Shown here: positions 46,332 to 55,008 of the stretch, piece by piece
How the letters are laid out: each line of letters begins with the position of its first letter
How positions within the stretch are numbered: the stretch's first letter is position 1
Source of the DNA: Bacillaceae bacterium OF18-1A
GTDB taxonomy: Bacteria; Bacillota; Bacilli; Bacillales; Bacillaceae_G
DNA length: 64,000 nucleotides
Direction: 5' to 3'
Assembly (NCBI GenBank): GCA_027694045.1
Contig: JAQEWB010000001.1
Span: 248,001-312,000 of the forward strand
Notes under the pieces: generated by a model
What the model saw: only the letters and a program-made list of their open reading frames with translations
Databases searched by the model: none
Told to the model about the DNA's origin: nothing
Translations under genes and position numbers: made by a program

Positions 46332-46832
46332 ATGATTCGATTACTTACAAAAGTGGATGCAAAACAATATTGGGAATTGCGTTTACAAGCACTACAAATA
46401 AACCCAGAAGCGTTTTTAACGACATACGAAGAAGCAATACGCCAAGAAAAACCACTTGAACGCGTTGCTAGTAATCTTTCATCTAACAGTAGTTTTACAT
46501 TTGGTGCTTTCAATAAAGAAAATCACTTAGTTGGCGTTGTTACTTTATTAACAGAAGAAAAAGAGGTATGTAAGCATAAAGGACATATCGTTGCGATGTA
46601 TGTAGATGCAGAACATCGAAGAAATAGCCTTGCGCGCGATTTAATACGTAAAGCTATTGAAAGAGCAAGAGAAATGAAATTAGAGCAATTGAATTTAGGT
46701 GTTGTATCAACAAATGAAGCAGCAAAACGATTATATGAATCAATAGGTTTTAAAACATATGGAATTGAAAAAAGGGCTTTTAAAAAGAATGGTGTGTATA
46801 GTGATGACGAATATATGGTGTTGTTTCTTTAA
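46332..46832 (+). CDS. GNAT acetyltransferase
   Basis: A 166-residue GNAT of a different subfamily from its neighbour. The N-terminus (YWELRLQALQINPEAFLTTYEEA) is typical of Bacillus acetyltransferases close to phosphinothricin/puromycin types. HIVAMYVDAEHRRNSLARDLIRKAIE is the acetyl-CoA region, with Asn where the usual Gly of the R/Q-x-x-G-x-G/A loop would be. STNEAAKRLYESIGFKTYG follows. AAAGGGGAAG precedes the ATG. Last full-length gene of the 44337 run. Confidence 0.82.
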   Translation: MIRLLTKVDAKQYWELRLQALQINPEAFLTTYEEAIRQEKPLERVASNLSSNSSFTFGAFNKENHLVGVVTLLTEEKEVCKHKGHIVAMYVDAEHRRNSLARDLIRKAIERAREMKLEQLNLGVVSTNEAAKRLYESIGFKTYGIEKRAFKKNGVYSDDEYMVLFL

Positions 46833-46847
46833 GGGAGGGCATATATT

Positions 46848-46907
46848 ATGAAAGATTTTTATATAGAAAAAGATATGAATCCGCAAGTTAAAGATTTCGA
46901 ATTTTAA
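46848..46907 (+). CDS. Possible 19-residue micro-ORF
   Basis: AAGGGAGGG lies 9 bases ahead of an ATG that opens MKDFYIEKDMNPQVKDFEF and a TAA stop. The site is stronger than that of many full genes here, and the ORF is 16 bases after the GNAT stop. It could be a real small peptide or the 5' stub of a deleted gene; no homologue comes to mind. Confidence 0.35.
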   Translation: MKDFYIEKDMNPQVKDFEF

Positions 46908-46960
46908 TTATATTCGTTTTGTTGTATAGTAAAAGTAGAAACTAAACAAGGGGTTTTACG

Positions 46961-47899
46961 ATGAAAGCAATTGTCATAGGGATATTGGCATCGTTTTTCT
47001 TTGCCTTTACCTTCGTTTTAAACCGGGCGATGGACTTAGAGGGCGGAAGCTGGATTTGGAGTGCATCATTACGGTATTATTTTATGGTTCCAATGCTTTT
47101 ACTTATTGTTATGTATAGAGGGAACTTAAAGCAACTCTTTCAATATATGAAAAAGAATCCAAAAGAGTGGTTAATATGGAGTATTGTAGGGTTTGGTCTT
47201 TTTTACGCACCGCTTAGTTTTGCTGGGGCATTTGGTCCTGGGTGGCTCGTTGCATCAACATGGCAAATTACAATCATCGCAGGAATTTTGCTAACACCAT
47301 TTTTTGCAGTAGACCCATTGCATAAGAAACTTCCAATGAAGGAGTTAGTTATGTCGGGCATTATTTTATTCGGTGTTGTACTTATGCAAGTGGAACACGC
47401 TTCTTCATTAGGAATTCGTGAAACCGTTTTATGTGTCGTTCCTGTACTTATTGCAGCGTTTGCGTATCCTCTTGGAAATCGAAAAATGATGCAAGTTTGT
47501 AAAGGGGAATTAGATGTATTCCAGCGAGTTCTCGGTATGACATTAGCAAGTTTACCATTTTGGTTCTTACTGTCTGGTTACGAAGTGTCTGCAAATGGCT
47601 TACCGTCAAGTAGCCAAGTTTTTCAATGTTTTATTGTAGCGGTTAGTTCAGGTTTAATCGCGACAGTACTATTTTTCTTTGCGACAGATCTTGTAAAAGA
47701 TAATCCGCAAAAACTAGCAACAGTAGAAGCAACGCAGTCTGGTGAAGTTTTATTTGCACTAGTAGGAGAACTCATCTTGCTATCTGCACCAATTCCGTCA
47801 TCTTTATCTTGGGTTGGTATGAGTCTTGTTATTGTTGGGATGATACTACATAGTTATGTAGCGGTCGTTGTGAAGAAAGAAGAAAAGATAACAGCGTAG
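46961..47899 (+). CDS. Multidrug resistance efflux transporter family protein (EamA/DMT-like)
   Basis: This 312-residue protein has ten hydrophobic spans in the drug/metabolite transporter pattern. The N-terminus SFFFAFTFVLNRAMDLEGGSWIW and the PLSFAGAFGPGWLVASTWQITII segment match a Bacillus family usually named multidrug resistance efflux transporter. The second half (PVLIAAFAYPLGNRKMM, VEATQSGEVLFALVGELIL) repeats the fold. The substrate is unproven. ACAAGGGG lies before the ATG. It has its own terminator. Confidence 0.8.
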   Translation: MKAIVIGILASFFFAFTFVLNRAMDLEGGSWIWSASLRYYFMVPMLLLIVMYRGNLKQLFQYMKKNPKEWLIWSIVGFGLFYAPLSFAGAFGPGWLVASTWQITIIAGILLTPFFAVDPLHKKLPMKELVMSGIILFGVVLMQVEHASSLGIRETVLCVVPVLIAAFAYPLGNRKMMQVCKGELDVFQRVLGMTLASLPFWFLLSGYEVSANGLPSSSQVFQCFIVAVSSGLIATVLFFFATDLVKDNPQKLATVEATQSGEVLFALVGELILLSAPIPSSLSWVGMSLVIVGMILHSYVAVVVKKEEKITA

Positions 47900-47939
47900 A
47901 GAGATTAGCTCTTTTTATAAAGAGCTAATCTTTTTTTAT
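47899..47939 (+). terminator. Terminator of the efflux gene
   Basis: AGATTAGCTCTTT pairs with AAAGAGCTAATCT around a short loop, followed by T7. Confidence 0.9.
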
Positions 47940-47955
47940 AGAAAGGAATGAAGAT

Positions 47956-48357
47956 ATGAATTTGCAACACGTTGAACAAATTGAGAAAGATCCCATTTTA
48001 AATGTACTACTGTATGCAGTTGGCCCAAGTGAAACTAGCAAAAAGAAAGCAGTTTTATTTTATGAAAGGAATAAAGGGACTTTGCATAGATATGAAGAAA
48101 AGGCTTGCATAGGTATTGAAATAATCGGAGCAAATAAAGCGAGAATATGCCACATAGCAGTTGTTCCGCAATATCGTCATAAAGGAATTGCGTTGCAAAT
48201 GATAAAGGAAGTATTAAGAATGCATCAACTGACTTATCTAGAGGCAGAGACAGACGATGAGGCAGTAGAATTTTATAAGAGAATTGGTTTTCAGGTTAAA
48301 AGTTTAGGAGAAAAATATCCGGGGAGTGAAAGGTTTCATTGTTACTTGGAAAAATAG
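47956..48357 (+). CDS. GNAT acetyltransferase (small)
   Basis: This is a 133-residue minimal GNAT. ARICHIAVVPQYRHKGIALQMIKEVLRMHQL is the acetyl-CoA-binding strand and loop (Q-Y-R-H-K-G-I-A), and EAETDDEAVEFYKRIGFQVKSLG the closing signature. AAAGGAATG lies before the ATG. It is monocistronic after the efflux-pump terminator. Substrate unknown. Confidence 0.82.
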   Translation: MNLQHVEQIEKDPILNVLLYAVGPSETSKKKAVLFYERNKGTLHRYEEKACIGIEIIGANKARICHIAVVPQYRHKGIALQMIKEVLRMHQLTYLEAETDDEAVEFYKRIGFQVKSLGEKYPGSERFHCYLEK

Positions 48358-48392
48358 TGTGAAAATATGCAAATGTACATATTGTGTTTAGT

Positions 48393-48422
48393 TTGAAAAA
48401 AGTAATATTTACATTATATAAT
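48393..48422 (+). promoter_or_regulatory. Sigma-A promoter of the lipoprotein-GspS unit
   Basis: TTGAAA (48393-48398) - 18 bp - TATAAT (48417-48422), about 48 bases before the lipoprotein ATG. Confidence 0.7.
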
Positions 48423-48469
48423 AAAGGTATCTGGAAAAATATAGATAAAAGAAATTAGGTGTATAACAC

Positions 48470-49075
48470 ATGAGAATGGATAAAAACAAATTTATGAAAG
48501 TCGCTGCTTCAATTGGAGTATCGTCTTTTTTATTAACAGGTTGTGGTGATTACGAAGAGGACAGTGCGCAACAAGAGAAAACAGCTGTTAAAACAGATGG
48601 GGCGAAGCGAGGAAATGAGCAGGAAGCATTAAATTGTGATGACAAAGCTCCAACAATGGAAAATATAGAAAAAGATGAGTTATGTAAGGAAAATAATCCA
48701 TCATTTTCATCGTATCAAGAAAATTCACATTTACCGATTTTGCCATTCGTGGCAGGCTATTTATTAGCGAGCAGAACATCCGGTATGAATTATACAGCAA
48801 AACCAAATGTAATGAAGAAACCATATACGAACAATATTATTCCTTATCGTGAAAAAGATCAAAATAGAACTGGTGGTAGCGGTGGCGGGGGATATAACGG
48901 TGGTGCGAATAACAATAATTCTTCAAAGAAAGTGGATTTAAATAAACAACAGCCAAATCCATCAAATAAAGTAACACCAGATACAAATACGCCAAAATCC
49001 TCTACGACACAGACGCCGAAAGTGAATTCTGGTTCAAGTGGAATTGGAAATGCAAAGGCGCCAGCTGGATCTTAA
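48470..49075 (+). CDS. Lipoprotein paired with a GspS-like enzyme
   Basis: A lipobox LLTGC ends a 24-residue signal, so Cys25 is lipidated and the protein anchored outside the membrane. The mature part is low-complexity: an acidic stretch with two spare cysteines, a short hydrophobic patch (LPILPFVAGYLLASR), a Gly-rich run and a Pro/Thr/Ser/Asn tail. I recognise no domain. It is 20 bases ahead of the glutathionylspermidine-synthase-like gene, like the ygiB-ygiC pair of E. coli, so the two probably act together. Confidence 0.75.
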   Translation: MRMDKNKFMKVAASIGVSSFLLTGCGDYEEDSAQQEKTAVKTDGAKRGNEQEALNCDDKAPTMENIEKDELCKENNPSFSSYQENSHLPILPFVAGYLLASRTSGMNYTAKPNVMKKPYTNNIIPYREKDQNRTGGSGGGGYNGGANNNNSSKKVDLNKQQPNPSNKVTPDTNTPKSSTTQTPKVNSGSSGIGNAKAPAGS

Positions 49076-49095
49076 AACGAAAGGATAATGGAGTA

Positions 49096-50343
49096 ATGTA
49101 CACAGAAGAAGAACAAAAAGAGTATATGAAAATATGGTTTTCGCTTGCGGAAGAAGCTGGTAGGAATGGCTTTACGTGGCCGAGTCTATTAGAGAATGAA
49201 GAGTGGAATCAGTATATGGCAACAGGGATGTATCGTATGCCGGTAAACACATATACTGCTATTTCGAAAGCGACAGAAGAAATAATGTATGTATTATATA
49301 GAACGTATCAATATATTGTAAATACGGCAGAAGATTTTCAAAAGCTAGGATTTCCGCCTGAAACGTGGGAAATTGCAAGAATGAAACATACTGGTTTATT
49401 TTCATATTTTACAAGGTTTGATTTTATCGTAAATGGTGATGATATTAAATTAATAGAAGTAAATTGTGACACACCAACAGGGTACTTAGAGCCGTCTGTG
49501 GCAAATGAAGTGCTATGCCGTTATCATGATGTGAATCATCCCAATCATATTGAAGAGCATATTGTGCAGGCGTGGGAACAAATTAAGCATGATTATAATA
49601 TAGGCAATGAAGAAACAATATATTTTACTAGTTATGATTGGCACGATGAAGACCGTCAAACAGTTCAATTTTTAAGAAGCTATTGCTTAGATCAACTAAC
49701 AGAATATGTAGGTATACAAGATATCGTTGTTGCGAATGACGGCCTGTATACGCAGGACGGAGAAAAAATAAAATATTTATATAGACTTTATCCGATAGAA
49801 TATTTAGTAGCGGACGTTGATAAGAATGGAAAAAGGATTGGTTTACAATTTTTAGATCATATTGCACAAGGAAGAGTGCAAATTATGAATCCACCGGCTG
49901 CGTTTGTTATGCAAAACAAAAGTGTACTCGCATTAATTTGGAATCTTTATGAAGAAGAAATTTTCTTTGAGAAAGAAGAGAGAGACATTATTTATAAATA
50001 CTTCTTACCAACATATTTTACAAATAAGCCATTTTTAGAAAAAGATGAATCATATGTTTCCAAACCATTATATGGCCGAGAAGGTGGCGGAGTATCTATA
50101 TACGAAAATGATGAATTGCTAGCTGAAGATAAAACAGACTATTACTTTGAACAACGAAAAATATACCAGCAATATATAGAAATGCCTAACTATACCATTG
50201 ACACATGGGATGGTCCGTATACTGGTAAACTATTAGTTGGTTCGCATTGTATTAGCGGGCGATCAGCAGGGTTATTTTTACGTGTTGGTGAGAAAATAAC
50301 AGGAAACTTATCAATGTTTACTGGGATTACAATTGAAGGGTAA
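49096..50343 (+). CDS. Glutathionylspermidine synthase family protein (YgiC-like)
   Basis: This is an ATP-grasp C-N ligase, 415 residues, of the GSP_synth family. RFDFIVNGDDIKLIEVNCDTPTGYLEPSVANEVLC, FTSYDWHDEDRQTVQFL, and KPLYGREGGGVSIYENDE in the ATP-binding part are characteristic. It lacks an amidase domain, as in YgiC and YjfC, which probably ligate something other than spermidine and glutathione. GGATAATGGAG precedes the ATG. It is encoded just after the lipoprotein and ends at a terminator. Confidence 0.85.
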   Translation: MYTEEEQKEYMKIWFSLAEEAGRNGFTWPSLLENEEWNQYMATGMYRMPVNTYTAISKATEEIMYVLYRTYQYIVNTAEDFQKLGFPPETWEIARMKHTGLFSYFTRFDFIVNGDDIKLIEVNCDTPTGYLEPSVANEVLCRYHDVNHPNHIEEHIVQAWEQIKHDYNIGNEETIYFTSYDWHDEDRQTVQFLRSYCLDQLTEYVGIQDIVVANDGLYTQDGEKIKYLYRLYPIEYLVADVDKNGKRIGLQFLDHIAQGRVQIMNPPAAFVMQNKSVLALIWNLYEEEIFFEKEERDIIYKYFLPTYFTNKPFLEKDESYVSKPLYGREGGGVSIYENDELLAEDKTDYYFEQRKIYQQYIEMPNYTIDTWDGPYTGKLLVGSHCISGRSAGLFLRVGEKITGNLSMFTGITIEG

Positions 50344-50348
50344 AGGAA

Positions 50349-50381
50349 ATAAAGAGTGCATCATTTGTGATGTGCTCTTTT
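50349..50381 (+). terminator. Terminator after the GspS-like gene
   Basis: AAAGAGTGCATCA pairs with TGATGTGCTCTTT around TTTG, followed by a T-rich tail. Confidence 0.85.
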
Positions 50382-50518
50382 GTTTATGTATTTCAAAGAT
50401 GTCCTTTCCATTTTTTGTGGTAATAAAAAATGAGTAAGTTAAAAATTAAGAAAAATATGATAATATGTTTATATATAAGTTTAAATTTTAATATAAGGTC
50501 ATTAGTGGGGGAAACGTT

Positions 50519-51325
50519 ATGAAGATGAATGAAATAGTTGAAAATACAGCATTTCCAAATACAATTGAAACAATTACAAAAGATTTAAAAGCATTAGGAA
50601 TAGAAAAAGGGATGACAGTTATTGTTCACTCATCATTAAGTTCTATTGGCTGGATATCTGGTGGAGCGGTTGCCGTAGTAGAATCGTTAATGAAAGTCGT
50701 TACAGAAGAAGGCACAATCATTATGCCGACTCAATCTTCAGACTTATCTGATCCAAAACATTGGTCAAGACCACCAGTACCAGAAGAGTGGTGGCAGATT
50801 ATCCGTGATAACGTCCCAGCATTTGATCCACGCATAACTCCAACGAGGGGAATGGGCGGAATAGTTGAATGTTTCCGTACATACCCAAAGGTATTACGCA
50901 GTAACCATCCATTAGGAAGTTTTGCAGCATGGGGGAAACATGCAGAGAAAATCATAATGAACCATTCGCTATCGATGAGTTTCGGAGAAGAATCCCCATT
51001 AAGAAAAATATACGATTTAGACGGGTACATATTATTAATTGGTGTTGGATATGATTCCAATACGTCTGTCCATTTATCTGAAGTACGTTCTGGTGCATGT
51101 GAGTTAATAAAAGTGGGAGCACCTATTATAGAAAATGGGAAAAGAGTGTGGAAAGAGTTTGTTGAAATGGATTACGATTCTGATACATTTGTAGAAATCG
51201 GTGTAGCGTTTGAACAAAAAGGAACTGTAACAAATGGAAAAATTGGTAATGCAACGTGTCGTCTTATGAAACAACGTGATATAGTTGATTTTGGAACAGA
51301 TTGGTTTCATAAGAAAAATCAGTAA
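50519..51325 (+). CDS. Aminoglycoside N(3)-acetyltransferase family protein
   Basis: The 268 residues match the AAC(3)/YokD family, a fold distinct from [82 protein letters not shown] and [21 protein letters not shown] with the catalytic Asp/His region are plain. Family members acetylate the 3-amino group of aminoglycosides, but several chromosomal Bacillus versions have uncertain natural substrates. GGGGGAA lies before the ATG. The CoaB-like gene follows after 12 bases. Confidence 0.88.
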   Translation: MKMNEIVENTAFPNTIETITKDLKALGIEKGMTVIVHSSLSSIGWISGGAVAVVESLMKVVTEEGTIIMPTQSSDLSDPKHWSRPPVPEEWWQIIRDNVPAFDPRITPTRGMGGIVECFRTYPKVLRSNHPLGSFAAWGKHAEKIIMNHSLSMSFGEESPLRKIYDLDGYILLIGVGYDSNTSVHLSEVRSGACELIKVGAPIIENGKRVWKEFVEMDYDSDTFVEIGVAFEQKGTVTNGKIGNATCRLMKQRDIVDFGTDWFHKKNQ

Positions 51326-51337
51326 GGGATGGTTATC

Positions 51338-52027
51338 ATGAAGGGGAAAAAAGTATTAATTACGAGTGGCGGTTGTTTAGAAAAATGGGATCAAGTACGC
51401 GGACATACGAATATGGCAAAAGGTACAATTGGTAGAATAATTGCGGAAGAACTTATAGTTAAAGGAGCATATGTTATATATTTACACGGTTATTTCGCCG
51501 AGAAACCAAACGATGTAAATAATCAATTGGAGTTGCACCCATTTGAAGGAATTGTTGATTTACAAGATAAAATGAAAAGTATCGTTATGCATGAAAAAGT
51601 CGATGCGGTCATTATGGCAGCAGCTGGATCAGATTGGATTGTGGATAAGATTTGTGATCAAGATGGCAATGTTCTTGATATGAATGGGAAAATTTCAAGC
51701 GATATAGCACCAATTATTCATTTTCAAAAGGCACCGAAAGTATTAAAGAAAATTAAAGAGTGGGATCCAGAAACGGTGCTAGTTGGCTTTAAACTTGAAA
51801 GTGATTTAAGTGAAGAAGAACTGTTTGAAAGAGCGAAAAATAGAATGACGGAAGCAAAGGCGAATGTAATGATAGCAAATTCACCACATTCGTTATACTC
51901 ACGCGGAGCAGTACATTATGTAATTGGACAAGAAGGTAAAGGTAAGTTATGTAATGGGAAAGATGAAACGGCGAAAGAAATTGTCAAAAGATTAGAGACG
52001 TTATGTAATAGAGTTACTACTTTGTAA
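51338..52027 (+). CDS. Stand-alone CoaB-like (DNA/pantothenate metabolism flavoprotein) domain
   Basis: This 229-residue protein resembles the ligase half (CoaB) of CoaBC: KKVLITSGGCLEKWDQVRGHTNMAKGTIGRIIAEELI at the N-terminus (nucleotide-binding loop), VDAVIMAAAGSDWIV, GKISS, and VLVGFKLESD. It has no flavin decarboxylase part. A full CoaBC is presumably elsewhere, so a moonlighting or tailoring ligase is possible; this is inference. The start at 51338 is preferred because AAGGGATGG lies just before it. It follows AAC(3) closely and probably shares its mRNA. Confidence 0.75.
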   Translation: MKGKKVLITSGGCLEKWDQVRGHTNMAKGTIGRIIAEELIVKGAYVIYLHGYFAEKPNDVNNQLELHPFEGIVDLQDKMKSIVMHEKVDAVIMAAAGSDWIVDKICDQDGNVLDMNGKISSDIAPIIHFQKAPKVLKKIKEWDPETVLVGFKLESDLSEEELFERAKNRMTEAKANVMIANSPHSLYSRGAVHYVIGQEGKGKLCNGKDETAKEIVKRLETLCNRVTTL

Positions 52028-52087
52028 ATTTTAGTTTTTAGATAAGAATGAATCCGCATAGTATTATACATAAGCGAAACTTTAATT

Positions 52088-52134
52088 ATTGATTATTTTA
52101 CTTTTACACAAATGTTCAATGTAAAATAATCAAT
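52088..52134. other. 14-bp perfect inverted repeat
   Basis: ATTGATTATTTTAC (52088-52101) is repeated inverted at 52121-52134 with a 19-base spacer and no T run. It lies between the CoaB-like gene and the TPR gene and could be a weak transcription barrier or a binding site. Confidence 0.5.
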
Positions 52135-52170
52135 AGCTACACAGGATGTATTGGTGAGGAGTGGATTTCT

Positions 52171-52644
52171 GTGGAACATTTATTAAAGCAAGCTATTAAA
52201 CTTAGAAATGAAAAGAAATATGCACAGTCTAGAGAGATACTTATAGGATTAACAAACTTTACAAAAGATGCAGAAGTACTATATCAATGCGCTTGGATAC
52301 ATGATGTCATGGGGCTAGAAATAGAAGCAGTTCCGTATTATGAGCAGGCGATTGCAAATGGACTTGATGGTGAATCGCTCTGCGGCGCTTATATTGGTTT
52401 AGGAAGTACATACCGTTGTATAGGGGAGTATGAAAAAGCGATTGTAGTATTAGAAGCTGGGGTGAAGAAATTCCCAGAGAACGATCCAATGAAAGTATTT
52501 TTATCATTAGCTAAATATAACGTAAACGACCACGAATCCGCGATGAAATTGTTACTTGAAACCGTCGTAAAAGTAGATGAATTAAAAGAATTTGAACGTG
52601 CCATTTCATTTTATAAAGACCATTTAAACGAGGTTTTTAAATAG
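52171..52644 (+). CDS. Tetratricopeptide repeat protein
   Basis: This 157-residue helical protein has about three TPR units: KLRNEKKYAQSREILIGL, YQCAWIHDVMGLEIEAVPYYEQAI and YIGLGSTYRCIGEYEKAIVVLEAGVKKFP. TPR proteins bind partner proteins; the partner is unknown. It starts with GTG at 52171, with GAGGAG 10 bases ahead. The next gene (membrane protein) follows after 12 bases, so they may work together. Confidence 0.8.
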   Translation: MEHLLKQAIKLRNEKKYAQSREILIGLTNFTKDAEVLYQCAWIHDVMGLEIEAVPYYEQAIANGLDGESLCGAYIGLGSTYRCIGEYEKAIVVLEAGVKKFPENDPMKVFLSLAKYNVNDHESAMKLLLETVVKVDELKEFERAISFYKDHLNEVFK

Positions 52645-52656
52645 AGGAGTGAGCGT

Positions 52657-53706
52657 ATGGGTGTCATACTATCGCGAAGGAGAAAAGGTATTGGGGTTGG
52701 ACTTATATCTTTAATTATGTTATCAAACTATTTATTGTATGCTCTCCCTATTGTGCCAGCTGCTCCAAAAGAAGTAGTGCTTGGATCATTATTAGATTGT
52801 ATGTTTGTAATCCCGGTTATCACGTATTTCTGTATTATTCGAAAAAGATATTCATTAACGTACATACTTCCTGTCATAATGGCAGGGTATTTATTCGCAA
52901 AATTTATTATTCCAAGTGATTATTTGCAAGCCTTTTCATACGTTTCTTATATTATAGTTGCAGGAGAAATTGCTTTTGTATGTTTTGAGTTATTCCTTCT
53001 ATATAAAATTGTTAGAAAGCTTCCTAACATAATAAAAAAATATAAAGAATATAAAAGTGAGTATTCTTCATTTTCTTATGCAATTGATGCTGCGTTTGAC
53101 GACACTATGAAAAGAAATAAATTAATAGATATCATTGTAACGGAGTGCAAGTTAATTTATTATGCATTTTTATCGTGGCGTGAAAAAGTACCAGAAGGGG
53201 AATCCGTATTCTCATATCACAAAAAGACTGGCGCGATAGGTGTATATATCATGATCATCCATGCGACCTTAATAGAAAGTATTGGTTTTCATTATTTGTT
53301 TCATCAATGGAATCCAGTTGTAGCATGGGTGTTACTTATTTTAAACGTATATGCAATGTTTTATTTTTTAGCTGAAATTCAAGCAATGCGTAAAAATCCA
53401 ATTATTGTTACGGAACAAAAGGTAATTATTCAAATTGGATTAGGGAAGAAAATCATTATACCGTTTACACAAATTGATAAGATTACGTTTTATAAAGGAG
53501 AAGTTTTAAAGAATGAGAAAGAGGTCCTTGACGCAACGGTGATGGAGTTTATAAAGGAACCTCCATCATTTGAAATCATACTCAAGGAGCCAATGAAAGC
53601 ACAATTATTATATGGATTTTCTAAAACAGTAAGTCGTGTTCACTTAAATGTTGATGAGGAACGGAAATTTTATGATGTGATGACGGAGAAATTGAACCAT
53701 GAATAA
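52657..53706 (+). CDS. Polytopic membrane protein of unknown function
   Basis: 349 residues: four hydrophobic spans in the first 130, a ~70-residue charged cytoplasmic loop, two more spans (IGVYIMIIHATLIES, VAWVLLILNVYAMFYFL), then a ~110-residue soluble tail that looks PH-like (IVTEQKVIIQIGLGKKIIIPFTQIDKITFY). Homologues in this group are often labelled beta-carotene monooxygenase, which I see no support for. GAGGAG precedes the ATG. It overlaps the Nudix gene by 8 bases. Confidence 0.7.
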   Translation: MGVILSRRRKGIGVGLISLIMLSNYLLYALPIVPAAPKEVVLGSLLDCMFVIPVITYFCIIRKRYSLTYILPVIMAGYLFAKFIIPSDYLQAFSYVSYIIVAGEIAFVCFELFLLYKIVRKLPNIIKKYKEYKSEYSSFSYAIDAAFDDTMKRNKLIDIIVTECKLIYYAFLSWREKVPEGESVFSYHKKTGAIGVYIMIIHATLIESIGFHYLFHQWNPVVAWVLLILNVYAMFYFLAEIQAMRKNPIIVTEQKVIIQIGLGKKIIIPFTQIDKITFYKGEVLKNEKEVLDATVMEFIKEPPSFEIILKEPMKAQLLYGFSKTVSRVHLNVDEERKFYDVMTEKLNHE

Positions 53707-54193
53707 TGCTACTAATTTTCATCGTTCGTTTGGTGTGTATGGTATTTGTATCGAAAATAATAATATATTAGTAATTGATAAATCAAAAGGTCCATATAAG
53801 AACAGATATGATCTACCTGGTGGGAGCTTAAATGAAGAGGAGTCGTTGTTATCGGCACTCCATAGGGAATGTAAAGAAGAAACTGGATTAGAAGTAAAGG
53901 TTATAAAGCAAGTAGGTACGGTTGATTTTCAATACCCTTCAAAGTTTAAAGATTATACACATGTACACCATATTGCAGTTTTGTATGAAGTTGAAAAGAG
54001 TGCAGGGAAAATCATAGTACCAAAATAATTTGAAGGTCAAGATTCTTTAGGAGCGAGATGGGTTTCTATAGAAAGCATTACAGAAGACAATTCATCTCCA
54101 CTTGTATGTAGTGCAGTGAAGTGGCTGGAAACGAATGAGCTTCCATTAGAAGTGAAACAATATGAAACATGGACAGTGAAAAGCTCCTTCTAA
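53699..54193 (+). pseudogene. Nudix hydrolase gene broken by one in-frame stop
   Basis: The Nudix box is intact: GGSLNEEESLL and then RECKEETGL, the metal-binding loop for hydrolysing nucleoside diphosphate derivatives. Codon 110 is TAA (54026-54028). Reading on in the same frame gives FEGQDSLGARWVSIESI and a normal C-terminal helix, ending at a second stop at 54191-54193. One C-to-T change (CAA to TAA) would explain the break; without it the protein is 164 residues, a normal Nudix size. A 109-residue product lacks the last strand and helix and is probably inactive. Confidence 0.85.
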
Positions 54194-54296
54194 AATAAGA
54201 GGGAGTTTTTATTGTGTATTTGGAGACCAAACACTTCTTTATCACTATATAAATGGATATAATTAAGATTAGAAATAGCATAAGGGGAAACAAAAA

Positions 54297-54806
54297 ATGA
54301 ATAAATTACTAACAGCAAAAAGTGAAATTATAGAAAGAAAAATTCGGTATGACTCGACAATAGTAGATCACACTTGCTTATTACTTGAAAAGCAGTTGCA
54401 AAGTATCGTGTTATTTCATGAGGTTCAGTATTCATTTACAATGACTGCATATAGTGCAAGTTTAACAATCCCAAAAGGAAGTTATACAATTGCATACTAC
54501 TGGGAAAATCGTCCGTACAATTTATACATATGGAGAGATAAGAACGGAACGTATGTAGGCTCTTATTTTAATGTTGTAAAAAATACGCAAATAACAGACG
54601 AACTAGTGTCATTTGAAGATTTAATTATTGATATTTTAGTACTTCCAAGTGGAGAATATTTTATTTTAGATGAGGATGAGTTACCTGAGCCTTTAGAGGG
54701 TTTTGAAGGTGGTTATGTGAATGAAGCTCTTAATGTATTGGAGGAAATCATTCAAAAGACGCTGCCTCAAATGATTGTAGAGACTGAAATGGTGAGGTTA
54801 AACTAA
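54297..54806 (+). CDS. DUF402-family protein
   Basis: This 169-residue protein matches the DUF402 beta-barrel family: SYTIAYYWENRPYNLYIWRD, then FEDLIIDILVLPSGEYFILDEDELPEPL, with the paired acidic residues typical of the active site. Some members are nucleoside tri/diphosphate phosphatases (Ntdp) or other phosphoester hydrolases; this one is unassigned. AAGGGGAAAC precedes the ATG. It is monocistronic. Confidence 0.75.
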   Translation: MNKLLTAKSEIIERKIRYDSTIVDHTCLLLEKQLQSIVLFHEVQYSFTMTAYSASLTIPKGSYTIAYYWENRPYNLYIWRDKNGTYVGSYFNVVKNTQITDELVSFEDLIIDILVLPSGEYFILDEDELPEPLEGFEGGYVNEALNVLEEIIQKTLPQMIVETEMVRLN

Positions 54807-54841
54807 AGTGATTTGAAAAGAAAATATGTGTTTAATGAAAT

Positions 54842-54922
54842 TGAGTAGTCTCAAGTTATATGATCTAACTTTTTTGATAAGTCTAAGGTTAGATGTATAT
54901 TTCTTGGGATTACTCTTTTTTG
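54842..54922 (+). terminator. Long terminator hairpin
   Basis: GAGTAGTC pairs with GATTACTC at the base and ATCTAAC with GTTAGAT higher up, followed by TTTTTT. It is an ~80-base structure after the DUF402 gene. Confidence 0.7.
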
Positions 54923-54934
54923 TGGAAACTAATA

Positions 54935-54980
54935 TTGACTGAATATAGTTCAGTCGTTTATGATTGAATCAGATTCAGTC
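54935..54980 (+). promoter_or_regulatory. Promoter with two TetR-type operators
   Basis: TTGACT (54935-54940) - 18 bp - TATGAT (54959-54964) overlaps two 19-bp palindromes, GACTGAATATAGTTCAGTC (54937-54955) and GATTGAATCAGATTCAGTC (54962-54980). The TetR gene starts 28 bases later and is probably self-regulated. Confidence 0.8.
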
Positions 54981-55008
54981 GAAGGTGAAACATAGTAGGA
55001 GATGACCT

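Noticed and set aside
52657..53706. Beta-carotene 15,15'-monooxygenase
   Set aside because: A common label for this family, but the metal-binding histidines and the propeller fold of those enzymes are absent.
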